Source: Calycina herbarum (Eukaryota > Ascomycota > Leotiomycetes > Helotiales > Pezizellaceae). From it: DNA of 64,000 nucleotides. The DNA lies in assembly GCA_001414485.1 (NCBI GenBank), contig LLEY01000170.1, positions 62,001 through 126,000 of the forward strand. Reading direction: 5' to 3'. The notes under the pieces were generated by a model that was not told the origin of the DNA, ran no database searches, and saw only the letters and a program-made list of their open reading frames with translations. Shown in pieces: positions 1-10,986 of this stretch (the stretch's first letter is position 1; every line of letters begins with the position of its first letter). Position numbers and translations under genes: made by a program.

Positions 1-229
1 CTTCGGAGACCCAGACAAGGGATCAGCTGTTGGAACTATCGCATCATCCAAGGTTCTCGTCATTTGCCACGACGGTGATAATATCTGCGATGGTGGGATC
101 TTGATCCTCCCACCTCATTCAACTGTAAGATATACCAGATCCAAACGATGAACAATAACTAACGATTCAAAGTACGGAAACGATGCCCCAGTTGCCGCAC
201 AATTCGTCCAGACGCATGCTGGACTATAA
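1..229 (+). CDS. Cutinase, C-terminal part (gene begins before the window)
   Basis: Secreted serine esterase that hydrolyses plant cutin. Only the last two exons are present. Reading from base 2, exon 1-124 encodes FGDPDKGSAVG and then CHDGDNICDGG. The latter is the conserved cutinase segment with the catalytic Asp between two Cys residues. The catalytic His follows in PPHST. An intron fits 125-172 (GTAAGA donor, AACTAACGA branch, AAAG acceptor). The last exon, 173-229, continues in phase with YGNDAPVAAQFVQTHAGL and a TAA stop. Cutinases end in this way, with the His followed by a Tyr-Gly-Asn-Asp-type tail. Reading through the intron meets a stop after 50 codons and loses that tail. The nucleophile Ser and signal peptide lie off the window, so activity cannot be judged, but nothing visible is broken. 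Confidence 0.88.
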
Positions 230-3200
230 GGGTCAGAGAGATGGAGGGAAGAGGCTGAGCAGGGTGTCTCGAAATGATGAACGATTTCATACTTGGTTTG
301 CTTTAGGAGTTTGTGATACTGCCCAATCACTGGATTGGTGCAACGGTGGTTTGCATTTGGTTTGGAAGGGGGAGTTCAGGAGTTTTGGGGTCAGATCATA
401 CCTATGTCATTTCTTGAGAAAGAGAAAGAGAATCGCTGTTCTTTGCAGTTAAAAATAAAAATCTAAAATTATCAAATCCGCGAGGAGAAAAAAGTGTTAA
501 AAGCACGTGAGACTGCCTTCCGAATAGAACACCAGACAACTCGTTGAGGGAGTTGAAAAGCCGGCCACCTGAACTGAACCACTTTCCTAATCTCACCTGC
601 CGAAAATGAAAACTTCAGGAAGCATCCACCACAACCAAAAATCGCGATCACTCTTCGGGCCGTTTTAAAGTTCCAGGTACAACGGAAAGACTTCGCGACA
701 ATATTCTTGGAAGCTTGCAACATGGCATGAGGCTCAGAAGCCACACCGCTGGTTGTGAGTTACTCGAATATTTTTTAGGGGGTCAGATGTATGGTTTCCG
801 TACCAAACTCGGAACATAGACAAGACTAGCGTCCTTACGGAGCGACCGAAAAACAAATGCCACAAAAGGTACACAGATCTGACAGCAATTGCGCAAACTC
901 GATGTCAATATGCTGACGGAGAACGAGGCAAAAATCGAAAGATCTGGTCATCGACAAAGCGACATGGGTAGAATCGACCGCAGCTTCCCCTTGACAAGGC
1001 TGTGCCAAAGACCAGAGTGGAAAGAGCGACGGAGAAGAAAGAGAAGAGGAATAATGGAAAAGCGCCGGTTGCTCCTCCCTCTTTACAATCTTCTCCTTAG
1101 AAGCAAAAAATAAAATGGAAAGAGCGACCAGCCACCGAACCTACCAAAACGGCTGGATATTACCAGAGATTTCCAAGCCCAGGGCAGTTAGCTTGGGGAG
1201 AAGAATAGCTAGAGGAAGTGTGTGCGGAACTTTTCGATAAGCAACGCGCACCATTTTTCGGGCGCATCACTTTTTGGTGCAAAAATTCACTCCAGAGTTG
1301 GGTTCGTTCCTGAGACGATACGCGGTCGCCTGCCAAACAGTTTCAACTCCTATCCAGCATTTTTTCCATGCCACCTCATATTCCAACCGCTTTCAGTTGT
1401 TTCGAAGACCACTGAAGAACAATGACTGGCATGCTTTCAATCATGATTGAGGTGTGGACGTTCCTTCCGTTTCTCAGGTTTAGACCCCTCGAACAGCCAA
1501 AGAATCGGTCGTCTTTCCTTTTGACGGAGGATCTCGGCGGTAGAAGTGATCACTCCTTCCCTGCTACAAACAATTGGGAAAGCGCGACGAGAGGCCAACC
1601 AGCACTTCAAAGTTCGACCTGCTGGGCTGTACTTAATTTGCATTTGAGCAACAAATGGCCTGGAACCTAGAAAGTGTCTAGAAGCACTCGCTTCCTTCTT
1701 TGGCCGGGAGTCTCTTAACGAACGATTCCAACGCTCCTGCTCGCGCTTGTCGAGATGGCTACAATACAATGACGCGAAGGTCCTCGGGGCTTCGTTCCCC
1801 TCCCAAAGAATTCCAACTACCAACCAGCATTCTCATCTTGTATCTTGACCGGCCACCCCCTTATCCCAAAGCCTTTCTTTTTTGTTTTTTGATGTACATC
1901 GTGGAATTGGAAGATAGTACGTTTATTTTCCAGCGCAATCGACGAGCTTCGCTCTACCTAAGTTCATCTCGGGAAATATCTATTCGCGTTCCGTAGCAAT
2001 CCACGATATTTCCGTTCCAGTTTGAGACTCCCCGGGTCTTGTTCCTGGGATGATGGGAGGTCCTGAAGACTTCGTTCGCCTCTTAGCTAAATTCTCTGCC
2101 AACCAACATTTCCTCCTTATATCTTAACCATTTTAGTGTTCCGTGGAAGTTCCGCTTGTTTCGAAGGCCCATCGTGGAAGAATGACTTGTATATTCCCCA
2201 GCACAATCGATGTGTTGGTCGTTCCTTATCTCGAGCTAGGAGACTCCAAGCTCGACTCTGTTTGCCCTTAGTACAGGCTCCGAAGCTGGTCAAGTGTCGA
2301 TGCCTGCAATATGAGGCCAAAGGAATAGTGCCTGAATCTCTTCATAAGCATCGACATCGAGTGTAAAACAGAGATATCCAAACATTACGCTCAACGCTGA
2401 CAATCGAAACAGTAGGAATAAAATAGCTTCTATTGCTATTTCTAAAAGTCGAGTTGTGAACGAGGATGGAGAAAACCTTGACAATCGCCTTTGCGAGCCC
2501 CACGTTGGCCAATATACGTAGAACGATCACTTTCGTGAACGAGTATATTCACAATATGCTCGGGATTATTGCTCTAGCAGTAACTGCTAACAATGTACCC
2601 TTCTTCAATATGGCTTCGAGTTTTGTCCTTCGAAGAAAAATTCAACATGGATCGAGGGGGTTGAATACGCGGCGGAGCTAAGCGAATATAAAAAAAAACA
2701 TGGCAAGTCGCGTCACACAACGAAAGCACAAGAGGGGGTTTGATGAAGTAGAAATGGCCTCATCTTGTGACTTTGAAGTTGTGCATTCAACTGTATGCAA
2801 AGGAAATAATTCGAGATGCCTTGGCTTTGTGTGTGGTCCTCCTCAATGGTTGAGGTGATCAAGAGGCTTGATATTTCCAATATCAATTTGATATCCCAAA
2901 GCTATGGCCATACCAACACTGGCCAATCAGATACGCTCAGAGCCAGGGTCAAAGTTTTGTTGCACATCGCACAAGGACATGTCGTTGGATCGACCAATGG
3001 AAAGCCACTTGTCGACGGATCAGAGGTGGGGAGAAAGCCCTAACTCTCATGTGGGGGAGGATCTATTCCAAAAGAGGCTAAGCGCGATATAGAGACATAT
3101 CTGATTATGCTGGTGGCCCAAAAAAGGCGTTTGTACGCGTTAACTAGTCTTCTGGGGAGCAAAGTGTATCTCTTGCAAGTCACTTTCGAAGTGGGAATTT

Positions 3201-3535
3201 AGCGAAGACTTTTATCAAGTGAGACGAGAAGAAAGAAATTGAGGTTGAAGCAATACATCGATACAGTACCGCGAGCATCATTAGATTTTCTCCCAGACTT
3301 GCGACGTCATCCACAACAGAGTCGCAGGTTTTTCATCTTCACTGTGGGTGGCACCGGCACCGCCTCTTCCCCCCACGCTGTATCGCGATCTCTTACCCTT
3401 GACAACCTTCTTCGCAACACGCGCCCTACAACTTCAAAGCACATCAATTGCAACTGCAAGTGCTTTTCGCACTTTCCTTTGTAAGTCAAACTATATCAAT
3501 ACTGACAGGAGCTCTGCGCACTGCGCTCCCCGACA
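230..3535. other. Gene-poor intergenic stretch with degenerate repeats
   Basis: No convincing gene is seen on either strand; open frames are short, overlap on both strands and lack recognisable motifs or splice structure. From about 1000 to 2350 the DNA carries recurring short phrases (GGAAAGAGCGAC-like, ACCAACCAGCATT-like, TTGTTTCGAAG-like) shared with the 12.4-13.1 and 15.3-16.7 kb regions. The last 100 bases before 3536 are the likely promoter and leader of the next gene. Confidence 0.6.
1740..2330. repeat. Two degenerate direct copies of an unclassified repeat
   Basis: Copy one (about 1750-2030) and copy two (about 2036-2320) share phrases in the same order: GGTCC(T)...CTTCGTTC, CCAACCAGCATT / CCAACCAACATT followed by TTGTATCTTGACC / TTATATCTTAACC, CATCGTGGAA.TGGAAGA / CATCGTGGAAGAATGA, and CCAGCGCAATCGA / CCAGCACAATCGA. 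Differences include many transitions. Copy two ends in GAAGCTGGTCAAGTGTC, resembling GAAGTTGGTCAAGTCAG at about 12500. Boundaries are approximate and no coding capacity is seen. Confidence 0.45.
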
Positions 3536-6500
3536 ATGGCGCCTTCAAAGAAGACACCGGCGCGCTCTTCTTCTTCGACGAAGAAGAAGAGTAGCGCAAA
3601 GGAGAAAACTTCAGCTACCGAGGAACAGAGTCCCCAAGGAAACACATCGCAAGCACCACCCACGGAACCGCAAACCGCAGAGTCCATCCCAGAACCACCC
3701 GCCATCGCGAAAGCCTCCCAGCCGCAGACCGCATCCCGAACGAGGAAGACATCTCAGTCAAAGGTCGCCCCATCAACAGCAACACAAACGCAGCCTACTG
3801 GAGCTCCTCCGTCCCCAGTCGCTGCCAAACAACCTGTCGTTCTGGTACCATGCTATCAACCTATCGCAGCGGCTCAGCCTGCGACCCCTCCCGCGTCAAG
3901 TCCATCCCAACAAGCTTCCAACGAACGACGTCGATCATCCGCGAATCCCAAGGCGCCAATACTACCATTGAAGGCATTCATCGAACAACTACAGACGACC
4001 GATCCACCCAAGGAAGCCGCTCAACCTAAAGAACGTGCCCCACCCCAGGAATTTGCGCAACTCAAGCAAGAATTGGTTTCGCAGCCTCTTGCTCAAGCCA
4101 ATCACCGACCAAAAGAAACTCCCGTACCAGTACCAAAGGTCCCAGTGCCAAAGAATATCCTACCTCAAGTACGACAGTTGAGCCAACAACCGAACCAACC
4201 TGCTGGGCCAAAGCAAGCAGAGTCTCGAAACCCTCTGCCGAGTGAGCGACCAAAGCAGCCTTCACGAGCCCAGAAGCGACCACCAGCTCAACGACAATGG
4301 GCAACCATCGCCGACCAAGCCTCTCTCAATCCATTCCCCCAACTCCCGATCGCGTCAGGAAGCATGCCCCCTCCCCCCAAGAAACAGAAAGTCATGGTCC
4401 CAGATGAAGATATCGACCCCAGAACCGGATTCCGCAAGGGCGTAGTTGTGAGTAGTTCACTACAACCACAAGTCGGCAATGGTGTTCAGAATGCGAACAA
4501 TCACGTTCAAGGTGCTCAAGCCATGCCTCAAGGTCTTGGTGTTCCTGCACAAAATTCAGTACCAAATCCTTCTGCACAAAACAGAGTTGGCCAAGCCGCT
4601 GTTAATAACTACCCCCCAATTGACCAACTACCACAACAGCATCGCCAGATGTTACAAATGTATGGCAAGGCAACCGTAGAGGCATGGGCAACGTTCTTGC
4701 GAGAAGCTCCCCATGGGCGAGAGTTCATCCAGGGAAAGCTTACAAAAGAAGATCCTCGTATTCAAGAGGCATTGCAAAAGATCCGAGCTAGAATCGCAGA
4801 AATACCACACCCTTGGGCCCAAACACGAGTCTTTTATAAGATCTTTGGAGAAATGATGCCTCCTGGCCAAGGCCTGGTTCGACGTCAACGTCCAAATCAA
4901 ATCCAGCCTCCACAACTCCCCCCAATGAATTTTCCTGGATGGCATCATCGAGCTCCGCAACAACAAGCTCAACAACACCTACAACCTTCACCAATGAACC
5001 ACCCAGGATGGAATCATCAAAACCCGCAGCAGCAGCCTCAACAAAATCCACAACCTTCACCGATAAACCTTCAAGGATGGAATCGACAAGGTCCACAACA
5101 GCAGGCTCAACACCAACTACAACACCGAACAATGCACTCTCTTGGAATGCCTGTTCCAGTTAGGCGAGTGGAGGTCCGGCCAGGTGTGTGGGAATATCTC
5201 CAAGTAGTACTACCACCCACACCAGTGGAGGAGCAACAGGAAGAGGTTCGGAAATCGGAAAACAAACCAGGTCAGTAGCAGAATCCAAACAACATCCTTC
5301 TTGCACAATCAAACCCACGACCTCTTTTGGTGACAGACCTTAGCTGACCTTTCCGGAATCAGTAGTACATGAAAGTCAGGATGCTTACAAAGTTGCAGAA
5401 ACCCTCGGTGTTAAGACCAACTTGGGCTCTAGAGGTGTCGCAGAGCTTTTGGATCACAATGTAAGAGGCACCAAAGTCTTATTATCGAAGAGCAAGGAAG
5501 CCTCAAAGCACGAAAAGGAAAAGCACCAAGCCAAACAAAGAGAAGTGGAAATGGATAATACACTCCGACAAGCCAGAGTTGCAAGAAACATTCTCCAAAG
5601 CCTCCACGAACATCTCCCAAACAGAATCATAAACCCAGCTGGTCCAGCTTACCCACCTCAAATCAACGCAAAAGTCATGCCCACATTCCAGGAACTTGCT
5701 TTAGGACACATCAAAGCATGTAACCCAAACTCAGGTAACCATCTCGAGCACTGCACATTCTGCACCTTCGACTGCGATTTCGGCATTGCCAACGATTTCT
5801 TCCTTCTCCCAGCCGAAGCCTCAGGGGGCTACTGTCCAGATTGTAGTACAAAAGAATGGGGATTTTTCAAAGAGTGGAAGCGACGAGCCCGTCCAGATCA
5901 CGGATATCCAGACCCTCGCGACCGTGCATGCGCGTACCAACTGCACATGAAGGGATTCCAACAGAGTCATCCACTAGAAGTGCTCGCGAAAGGTCCTACC
6001 TTTGTTCAAGCTGCTGCTAAATACCAGATCGCTAAGCCGACCCCACACAATACCATTAGCAATCTTGACGGGATGGACATTCGCGCATATAAAGAAATCA
6101 GGTTTTGTGGCGGGAATCCGTGGACGCAGGTTGATGTTACGAGAGCTAGGATTTGTGGGGAGTGTAAGGATGAGAAACTTAAGATTTTGTCACATCGACA
6201 TCGCGAGTTTAAGAATATCATCAGATATTTTGAGACGACGGAGAAGGACAAGCGATGTATGCTTTGTCCTGGCATGGCGCAGGAGATGTGTGTTGAGTGC
6301 CCGTTAAGACTTTGTGCTTGTTGTGTTGCGAAGGTTAAATATGGTATGTTTTTTGAGAATGGGATGGATGGCTGAGGGCTGGCTGACGATCTTTTGTAGG
6401 CGGGAAGGGATGGATTAATAATGCGATTTATGCCTATAATCGTGTTCATCTTCGGAATGATGTAAGTTTCCCACGACTGAAATTATCATCGAGGAAGCTA

Positions 6501-6548
6501 ACTGGTGAGAAGGCTTTCCTTCTTCGCAGCGATGGAGGCGGATTTTGA
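3536..6548 (+). CDS. Large uncharacterised protein: disordered Q/P-rich N-half, Cys-rich C-half (937 aa)
   Basis: Function not recognised. The proposed exons are 3536-5270, 5363-6343, 6400-6461 and 6513-6548. The three introns have GTCAGT, GTATGT and GTAAGT donors; GCTGAC, GCTGAC and GCTAAC branch sites; and phases that all agree, giving 937 codons plus stop. The start ATG lies in GACAATGGC, a good fungal context. Residues 1-370 are low-complexity (Ser/Lys, then Pro/Gln). About 375-440 is a helical ordered segment (AWATFLREAPHGREF). About 460-540 holds three 23-residue Gln-rich repeats. The second exon has many CxxC pairs: CTFCTFDC near 707, YCPDC, ICGEC, and a cluster RCMLC...CVEC...CACC near 876-900. 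This suggests structural zinc sites. The last exon is short (AFLLRSDGGGF); a second acceptor 17 nt downstream would give a different tail and is less protein-like. A nuclear or chromatin-type role would fit but is a guess. Confidence 0.72.
4921..5130 (+). repeat. In-frame tandem repeat, three 69-bp units
   Basis: Within the 937-aa gene the protein repeats P-(M/I)-N-x-x-G-W then four residues and PQQQ-x-Q, with Trp residues spaced exactly 23 residues (69 bp) apart: GWHHRAPQQQ, GWNHQNPQQQ and GWNRQGPQQQ. Such units commonly vary in copy number by slippage. Confidence 0.75.
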
Positions 6549-7321
6549 GGATCGCACTCATTGCAACACCACGAAAGGAAGGGGAGACAGTCAGAGTGAG
6601 AAAAAGCATTATTGGAGTTACGGGAATGTGCGGAAAACTAAGGCGCACCCTGGGGAGACGATGATTTTCTTGAAGGGCAATATGGCTTGACTTCCGGCAC
6701 ACCACATTTGACTTGTAGGATAGGTAGTGTAAAATATGGGTGTTGGGTTTGGTTTTCTAGTGCGGATGACAGTACTCGGGTACTTTCAAGGGGGAAACCT
6801 AGACCGAGTCATAGGGATCATTCCGCATGCACATAAATTGAGAATGCAAATAGTTCTTTCAGGGTGCTTTTTTCTGAGGTGAGATTTCGTGCCATCGTGC
6901 CCTGGGAAAAGTTGGGATATTCCCTTTTCTCTTAGGAGTTGGGGGTCACATGGGTTCGTGTTTGTGCCTAGAAGCGGCATAGGTTTTCCTTTGGGGCTTT
7001 TTTCTACATATAGTTGCTCTCAATATGCATTCCTAGGCTGTGCTTCATAGTTATTTTCCTTTCAAGTACAAAATGTGTACCCCTCTTTTCTAAATAGTTG
7101 ATTATCCTGCACTGCCAAATTTCGCTAACGCAAACGGCGCTCCTATCATAGCTGGTCTATATCAACACGTATTTCTCATTTCAATTTGCATAACGTATTA
7201 GGGACTTGTGTCGTTGAGCTTTATTGTGAAGTCCTGCTATGAAAAACAAAGATGCTCCATCTATAAAGAGGAGATCCCGCCAACGATTGCCTCATCCACA
7301 CGATTCTCTTTTGGATTCCCA
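6549..7321. other. Intergenic, between convergent genes
   Basis: This holds the 3' flanks of the 937-aa gene (+) and the HET gene (-). The remaining open frame here is the out-of-phase tail past the last exon. No RNA gene, repeat or regulatory site was seen. Confidence 0.5.
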
Positions 7322-8656
7322 TCAATTCATCAGACCAATGAACGGGCAAAACTCACACTCCCCCCAATATAGACTCCCGTTGACTCTCCCTTGAACTCCC
7401 AACCTTTGACAACCCGAGCTTTGGTATTCAAAGTCAACCTCTTCTCCCATCAAGCCTTTCCAGAAGCTCTCTTTGCCCAACTCCGGCAGTTTCGCGCATT
7501 CGGAGCGCGTAGTCATTTTTACCACCGTGACACCATGAAGATTCATGCTCAATATGTTCCCAATTGCAAATACCACGTGGTTTCCAGCCGACCAAATTTT
7601 CTGCTTTGTTGGCCATAACTCTTCGCAGGTCTTTACAAAATATATTGCGCCTGGGAGGTTGTTGTTATGGTATATGATGGTGTCGACGAGTGGATTGACG
7701 TAGGCGCAGAGTTGGGGGGATCCGAATGCCTTTATGAATGACTTGACGTAGATTGACTGTCCGACTGAACGTGATTCGCGGTTTGTGTCGAGGAGTGGTG
7801 GCGAATGCATAAGGACTTTGAATCCATTTCTCCATTCTACTTGCACATCCGCGACTGGATTTCTTCCGCTGAAGAAGCAACCATCCGGTGCGTCCAGCGC
7901 TGCAATATTCAAGAAAGAGCAGGAATATGCCTTTGACATTTGGGTCACTTCTTTTACCCAATCTTCGAAGCTGTCTTGTATGATGCACAAGGAATCGATC
8001 CATATATATCGGAGGCCGAGTTTTCTTGTAACTGTAAATGCATCTCTAAAAGTTTGATTTAAAGCCTCCGCAGGAATCCGATCTAGCATCGAAACCAGGT
8101 TGACAATAGTAAGCTTTTCTATCACATAGTTTCCCCAGCAGTGGCTGAGTGTGAGATACTGAGGATTTTGTGGTAAGCATCCAGATAGGCGCAGAGTAAC
8201 TTCACCATCGTATTTTCCGACGTCGATCAATCGGGTTGGAAGATGTCTTTCGGTGTGACCAATCTGATAACTCTTATGGCCATCCACACGCAAATCAATC
8301 CATTCGCCAATTTGATCCCAGTTCTGATCCGAGTCTGTATTTTCTGGGGGATGTAACACTTCCCCCAACCGTTCATGTGACCAAGTCGTACCCAAACCAA
8401 GAACGGACGCTCCCAATACTCGACCACATGTCACAAAGTCAAGACGGAGTTGAAAACCAGATCCCACACGAAAGAGCCAAACTCCACTAAACTCGTAACC
8501 ATTACCAAGATCGCTTATTATTTGAACCGGAATGCTGTGGAGAAACAAGTCGCAAACAGCACACCCAGCTCTTGCAGACTGCCCCAGAGTGTTTATGTTA
8601 TTGTAGTGATGCATGACGAAGAGACCTTCACCTCTTTTCTTGGGCACATTAGGCAA
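7322..8656 (-). CDS. HET-domain (heterokaryon incompatibility) protein, 5' end unresolved and C-terminus atypical
   Basis: HET-domain proteins trigger cell death after fusion of genetically different fungal cells. The frame has the HET landmarks in order: YLTLSHCWG (about residues 167-175 of the open frame), then LRYIWIDSLCIIQDS, DW, QMSKAY and NIAALDAPDGCFF. An upstream GCAVCDLF fits the usual Cys-rich N-terminal segment. The first in-frame ATG is at 8614. The coding look continues upstream as CRPIFQNLPNVP after a TTTTCAG acceptor at about 8675, so a first exon is probably missing from this call; I found no ATG exon for it. After the HET domain the usual Trp-rich 'RGWxxQE' segment is absent and the sequence turns featureless for about 170 residues. 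This points to truncation or an old frameshift. It could be a decaying allele. Confidence 0.6.
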   Translation of the reverse strand: MPNVPKKRGEGLFVMHHYNNINTLGQSARAGCAVCDLFLHSIPVQIISDLGNGYEFSGVWLFRVGSGFQLRLDFVTCGRVLGASVLGLGTTWSHERLGEVLHPPENTDSDQNWDQIGEWIDLRVDGHKSYQIGHTERHLPTRLIDVGKYDGEVTLRLSGCLPQNPQYLTLSHCWGNYVIEKLTIVNLVSMLDRIPAEALNQTFRDAFTVTRKLGLRYIWIDSLCIIQDSFEDWVKEVTQMSKAYSCSFLNIAALDAPDGCFFSGRNPVADVQVEWRNGFKVLMHSPPLLDTNRESRSVGQSIYVKSFIKAFGSPQLCAYVNPLVDTIIYHNNNLPGAIYFVKTCEELWPTKQKIWSAGNHVVFAIGNILSMNLHGVTVVKMTTRSECAKLPELGKESFWKGLMGEEVDFEYQSSGCQRLGVQGRVNGSLYWGECEFCPFIGLMN

Positions 8657-9671
8657 ATTTTGGAAGATAGGTCGACACTGAAAACAAAGATGCTTGTTAA
8701 GCTCGTTTCCGGAGCTGCTAGCTTCCTAGTCCCAAAAGTTCGCCATCCCAACGAGTCAGCTGTTTTCTTTTTCGACTTTTTACACAGGACGGTAATTATT
8801 GGAGATGAGATTCTTTTGAAAATAATTGTTTTTCCTTCTTGTCTCCCTTGTCTGAATCTTGGTATAATACACTAGGTTTAACCAGAATAAAGTGTGAGTC
8901 CGCCAAGTGTTTTATAGGCTTCGTCAGGCACAAGCTCACGCTTTATAGCCAGTGGTGGGGAGAAGGCTTTGCAAAGCTCATAACAAGGACCCGTCACACT
9001 ATATGGGTGAATCCTGGCATAAACAGCTGTAGGGGCAGAAAGCAAACCACTGGTGAAGGGGGAGTAGTAGTATGCTAACTGGAACCACAGGTTTTCACTC
9101 AAGCAAGCGGCTATTTCTTCTTCGACTGGAGTGTTAAGAAGGAGGTCTGGAACAGTTTGTCACTAATTGCTGATCTCTAGAATTCCGTTGTGGAAACAAT
9201 CCAAAAATAATAAACACCTTCTAAGTTCAGCATACACACAAAACAAATATCGATAAAAAGAATTCCTAGTAGTATTCACTTTGCTAGAGTGTTGTCTCTG
9301 GAACTAGAATGGCATGGCCACATAATAAAGTGTTGTTTCTCATATAGATATAGGCTCTCATAGATATAGGCTCTCATAGATATAGGCAGCCTTTCGCATG
9401 ATTTCTATAGCAGTTTAACAAACTCAGCATGACACGAGATCACCCCGCCAAATCAAGAAACGACTAAAGAGAATAGAATGACAAGGCTCATATGTTGAAT
9501 AGCAAACGTAAATATAATCATATCTCTATATCCAAGCCACCTAATATATACAAGAGAATTCCAAAACCCGAGTTCCCCCAGCGCAAACCCCATCCCAACC
9601 CCATCCTAAAGCCCTATTTCTCTTTCCCAAGTCCCCCAAACAAACAAAAATGTAAACCTCCGAAGCCCAAT
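8657..9671. other. Upstream region of the HET gene and intergenic DNA
   Basis: It probably contains an unresolved 5' exon of the HET gene. A minus-strand frame at 8878-9102 looks somewhat protein-like but lacks an ATG and any known motif. A small tandem repeat sits at 9338-9387. The rest is AT-rich 3' flank of the secreted-protein gene. Confidence 0.4.
9338..9387. repeat. Tandem repeat, 16-bp unit, three copies
   Basis: TCTCATAGATATAGGC occurs exactly at 9356-9371 and 9372-9387. A first copy at 9338-9355 has a 2-bp insertion. There are no spacers, so it is not a CRISPR array. Confidence 0.9.
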
Positions 9672-10986
9672 CTAAGTAACAACAATAGTATACTCCCCCT
9701 TTGGAGTCCCATCCCCAAGCAAATGCGGATAGCAAACATCAATCGCTCCCCAAGTCTTCGTAGTCCCACACTGAATAACCGGACTATAACAATCATAATA
9801 AGGCGTAAAGCTCATGAACCCGCTTGTCCCTGGCACCATCCCCATCATATATGTAACACTAGCCTGCTTACTCTTACTACTATCATGGCCCGTAGTTTTA
9901 TCCAGGCCCTCCGTGAAGCTCAAAGATGCGGCGACAGCGACGGATGCTTCCATGGGGAAGGTAACGCCTTCGGTGACAGTCATGGAGAGGCCTTGGGTTG
10001 AGGAGAAAGAGGCGGTGCTTGAGACTGAGGTGGAAGTTCCGACTGTGAATGAGAGGGAAGAGGAGATGGAACTACCCGTTACTCCTGGGCCGGCTTGCGC
10101 GGTTTGGATGTTGGAGACGGCTACTTGGAGACCGGCTGTTAGTTGGGAGTCACCGTTGTCGATTTTGCAGCCTGCCCAGGCTTTGTCCATGCATGCTTTA
10201 TCGGTTGATGAACATTCTCCGCGTTTGCCCATGAGTGCGGCTGCGCGTGCAGCGAGGGAACCCGAGTTTCTTGTTGAGACAGTAGCTTCGGGGACGGCAT
10301 CCTTCTATGAGGGAGTTAGTTGGTGTTCGTTGTCCAAAATCTGAGCGCATTTCTTACCTTTGCAACGATGGCAGCAGCATCTTCTTGCAACATTGAAGGG
10401 AGTTCAGAACGTTTGCTGGGCTTGGCGGCCCCATCAGGTGAGTCGCCTCTATAGTGATCGCACTGAGTACCACAGCAGAAAGTCGAGTAGAATGTAGAGG
10501 CGACCTGCAAGAAAGGATATTAGTATACAAGCATGACATCAGGAAGTTTGGGAAACTTACAGGAATCTGGGTAAAGAAACATCCACTCTTGCTCGTAGTC
10601 AAAATAACATTCCCCGGTGCTTGACCAGGCCACATAGACCCATACCCAACAGCTCCAGCATATGGTTCCATGAAAACAACACTACATCCACTTGAAATTG
10701 GTCCGGTGTTCCAGTATACCCAGTTTCCAATTCCGCCGTTGGGTGCGGTAGCGTTTTCGAAGTTTGTCTCCTGGTATCTCATCCATTTATCTCCGACGTT
10801 CACTGCTCCTACACCCTTTCCTAATTTGAAGGTTTTATCTGTATCCAGAGGATCTTCTTTGAAGCTGTATTTCAATTCATTTTTGCATTGTGCATCTCCG
10901 TATGGTTTGATCTCGCCCCATTTGAGAGCGGTGCATGTTGATAGGAATGTGGCGAACAGAGTCGCTTTCAGCACTGAGTTCACCAT
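9672..10986 (-). CDS. Secreted 401-aa protein with beta-hairpin-like Ser/Thr segment
   Basis: Family not recognised. Three exons: 10986-10561, 10504-10358 and 10304-9672. Donors are GTAAGT and GTAAGA; acceptors are TTGCAG and ATAG, the second intron with an ACTAACTC branch. All joins are phase 0, giving 142, 49 and 210 residues. The N-terminus (MVNSVLKATLFATFLSTCTA) is a clear signal peptide, and Cys residues are spread over both halves (FCCGTQC, GECSS, KACMDKAW, DCYSPVIQC). A dibasic MGKR site near 216-219 could be cut by a Kex2-type protease. Residues about 267-326 alternate Ser/Thr with hydrophobic residues (TGSSISSSLSFTVGTSTSV and onward), followed by VPGTSGFMSF near 348. That pattern resembles the membrane-inserting strand region of aerolysin-type beta-pore proteins. 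This resemblance is by eye only; a carbohydrate-binding or structural wall protein is equally possible. Confidence 0.78.

Noticed and set aside
1437..1823. Minus-strand 128-codon open frame
   Set aside because: It overlaps the degenerate repeat region, has plus-strand frames over the same bases, and shows no motif, signal or splice context.
3348..3971. Plus-strand 207-codon Arg/Pro-rich frame
   Set aside because: It overlaps the 5' part of the 937-aa gene in another frame; its composition is that of a shadow of Gln/Ser/Pro codons.
8878..9102. Minus-strand 74-codon frame considered as a first exon of the HET gene
   Set aside because: It begins with TTG rather than ATG, has no donor that joins it in phase to the HET exon, and no motif.
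9338..9387. Repeat array considered as CRISPR-like
   Set aside because: Units are directly adjacent without spacers, and the genome is fungal.
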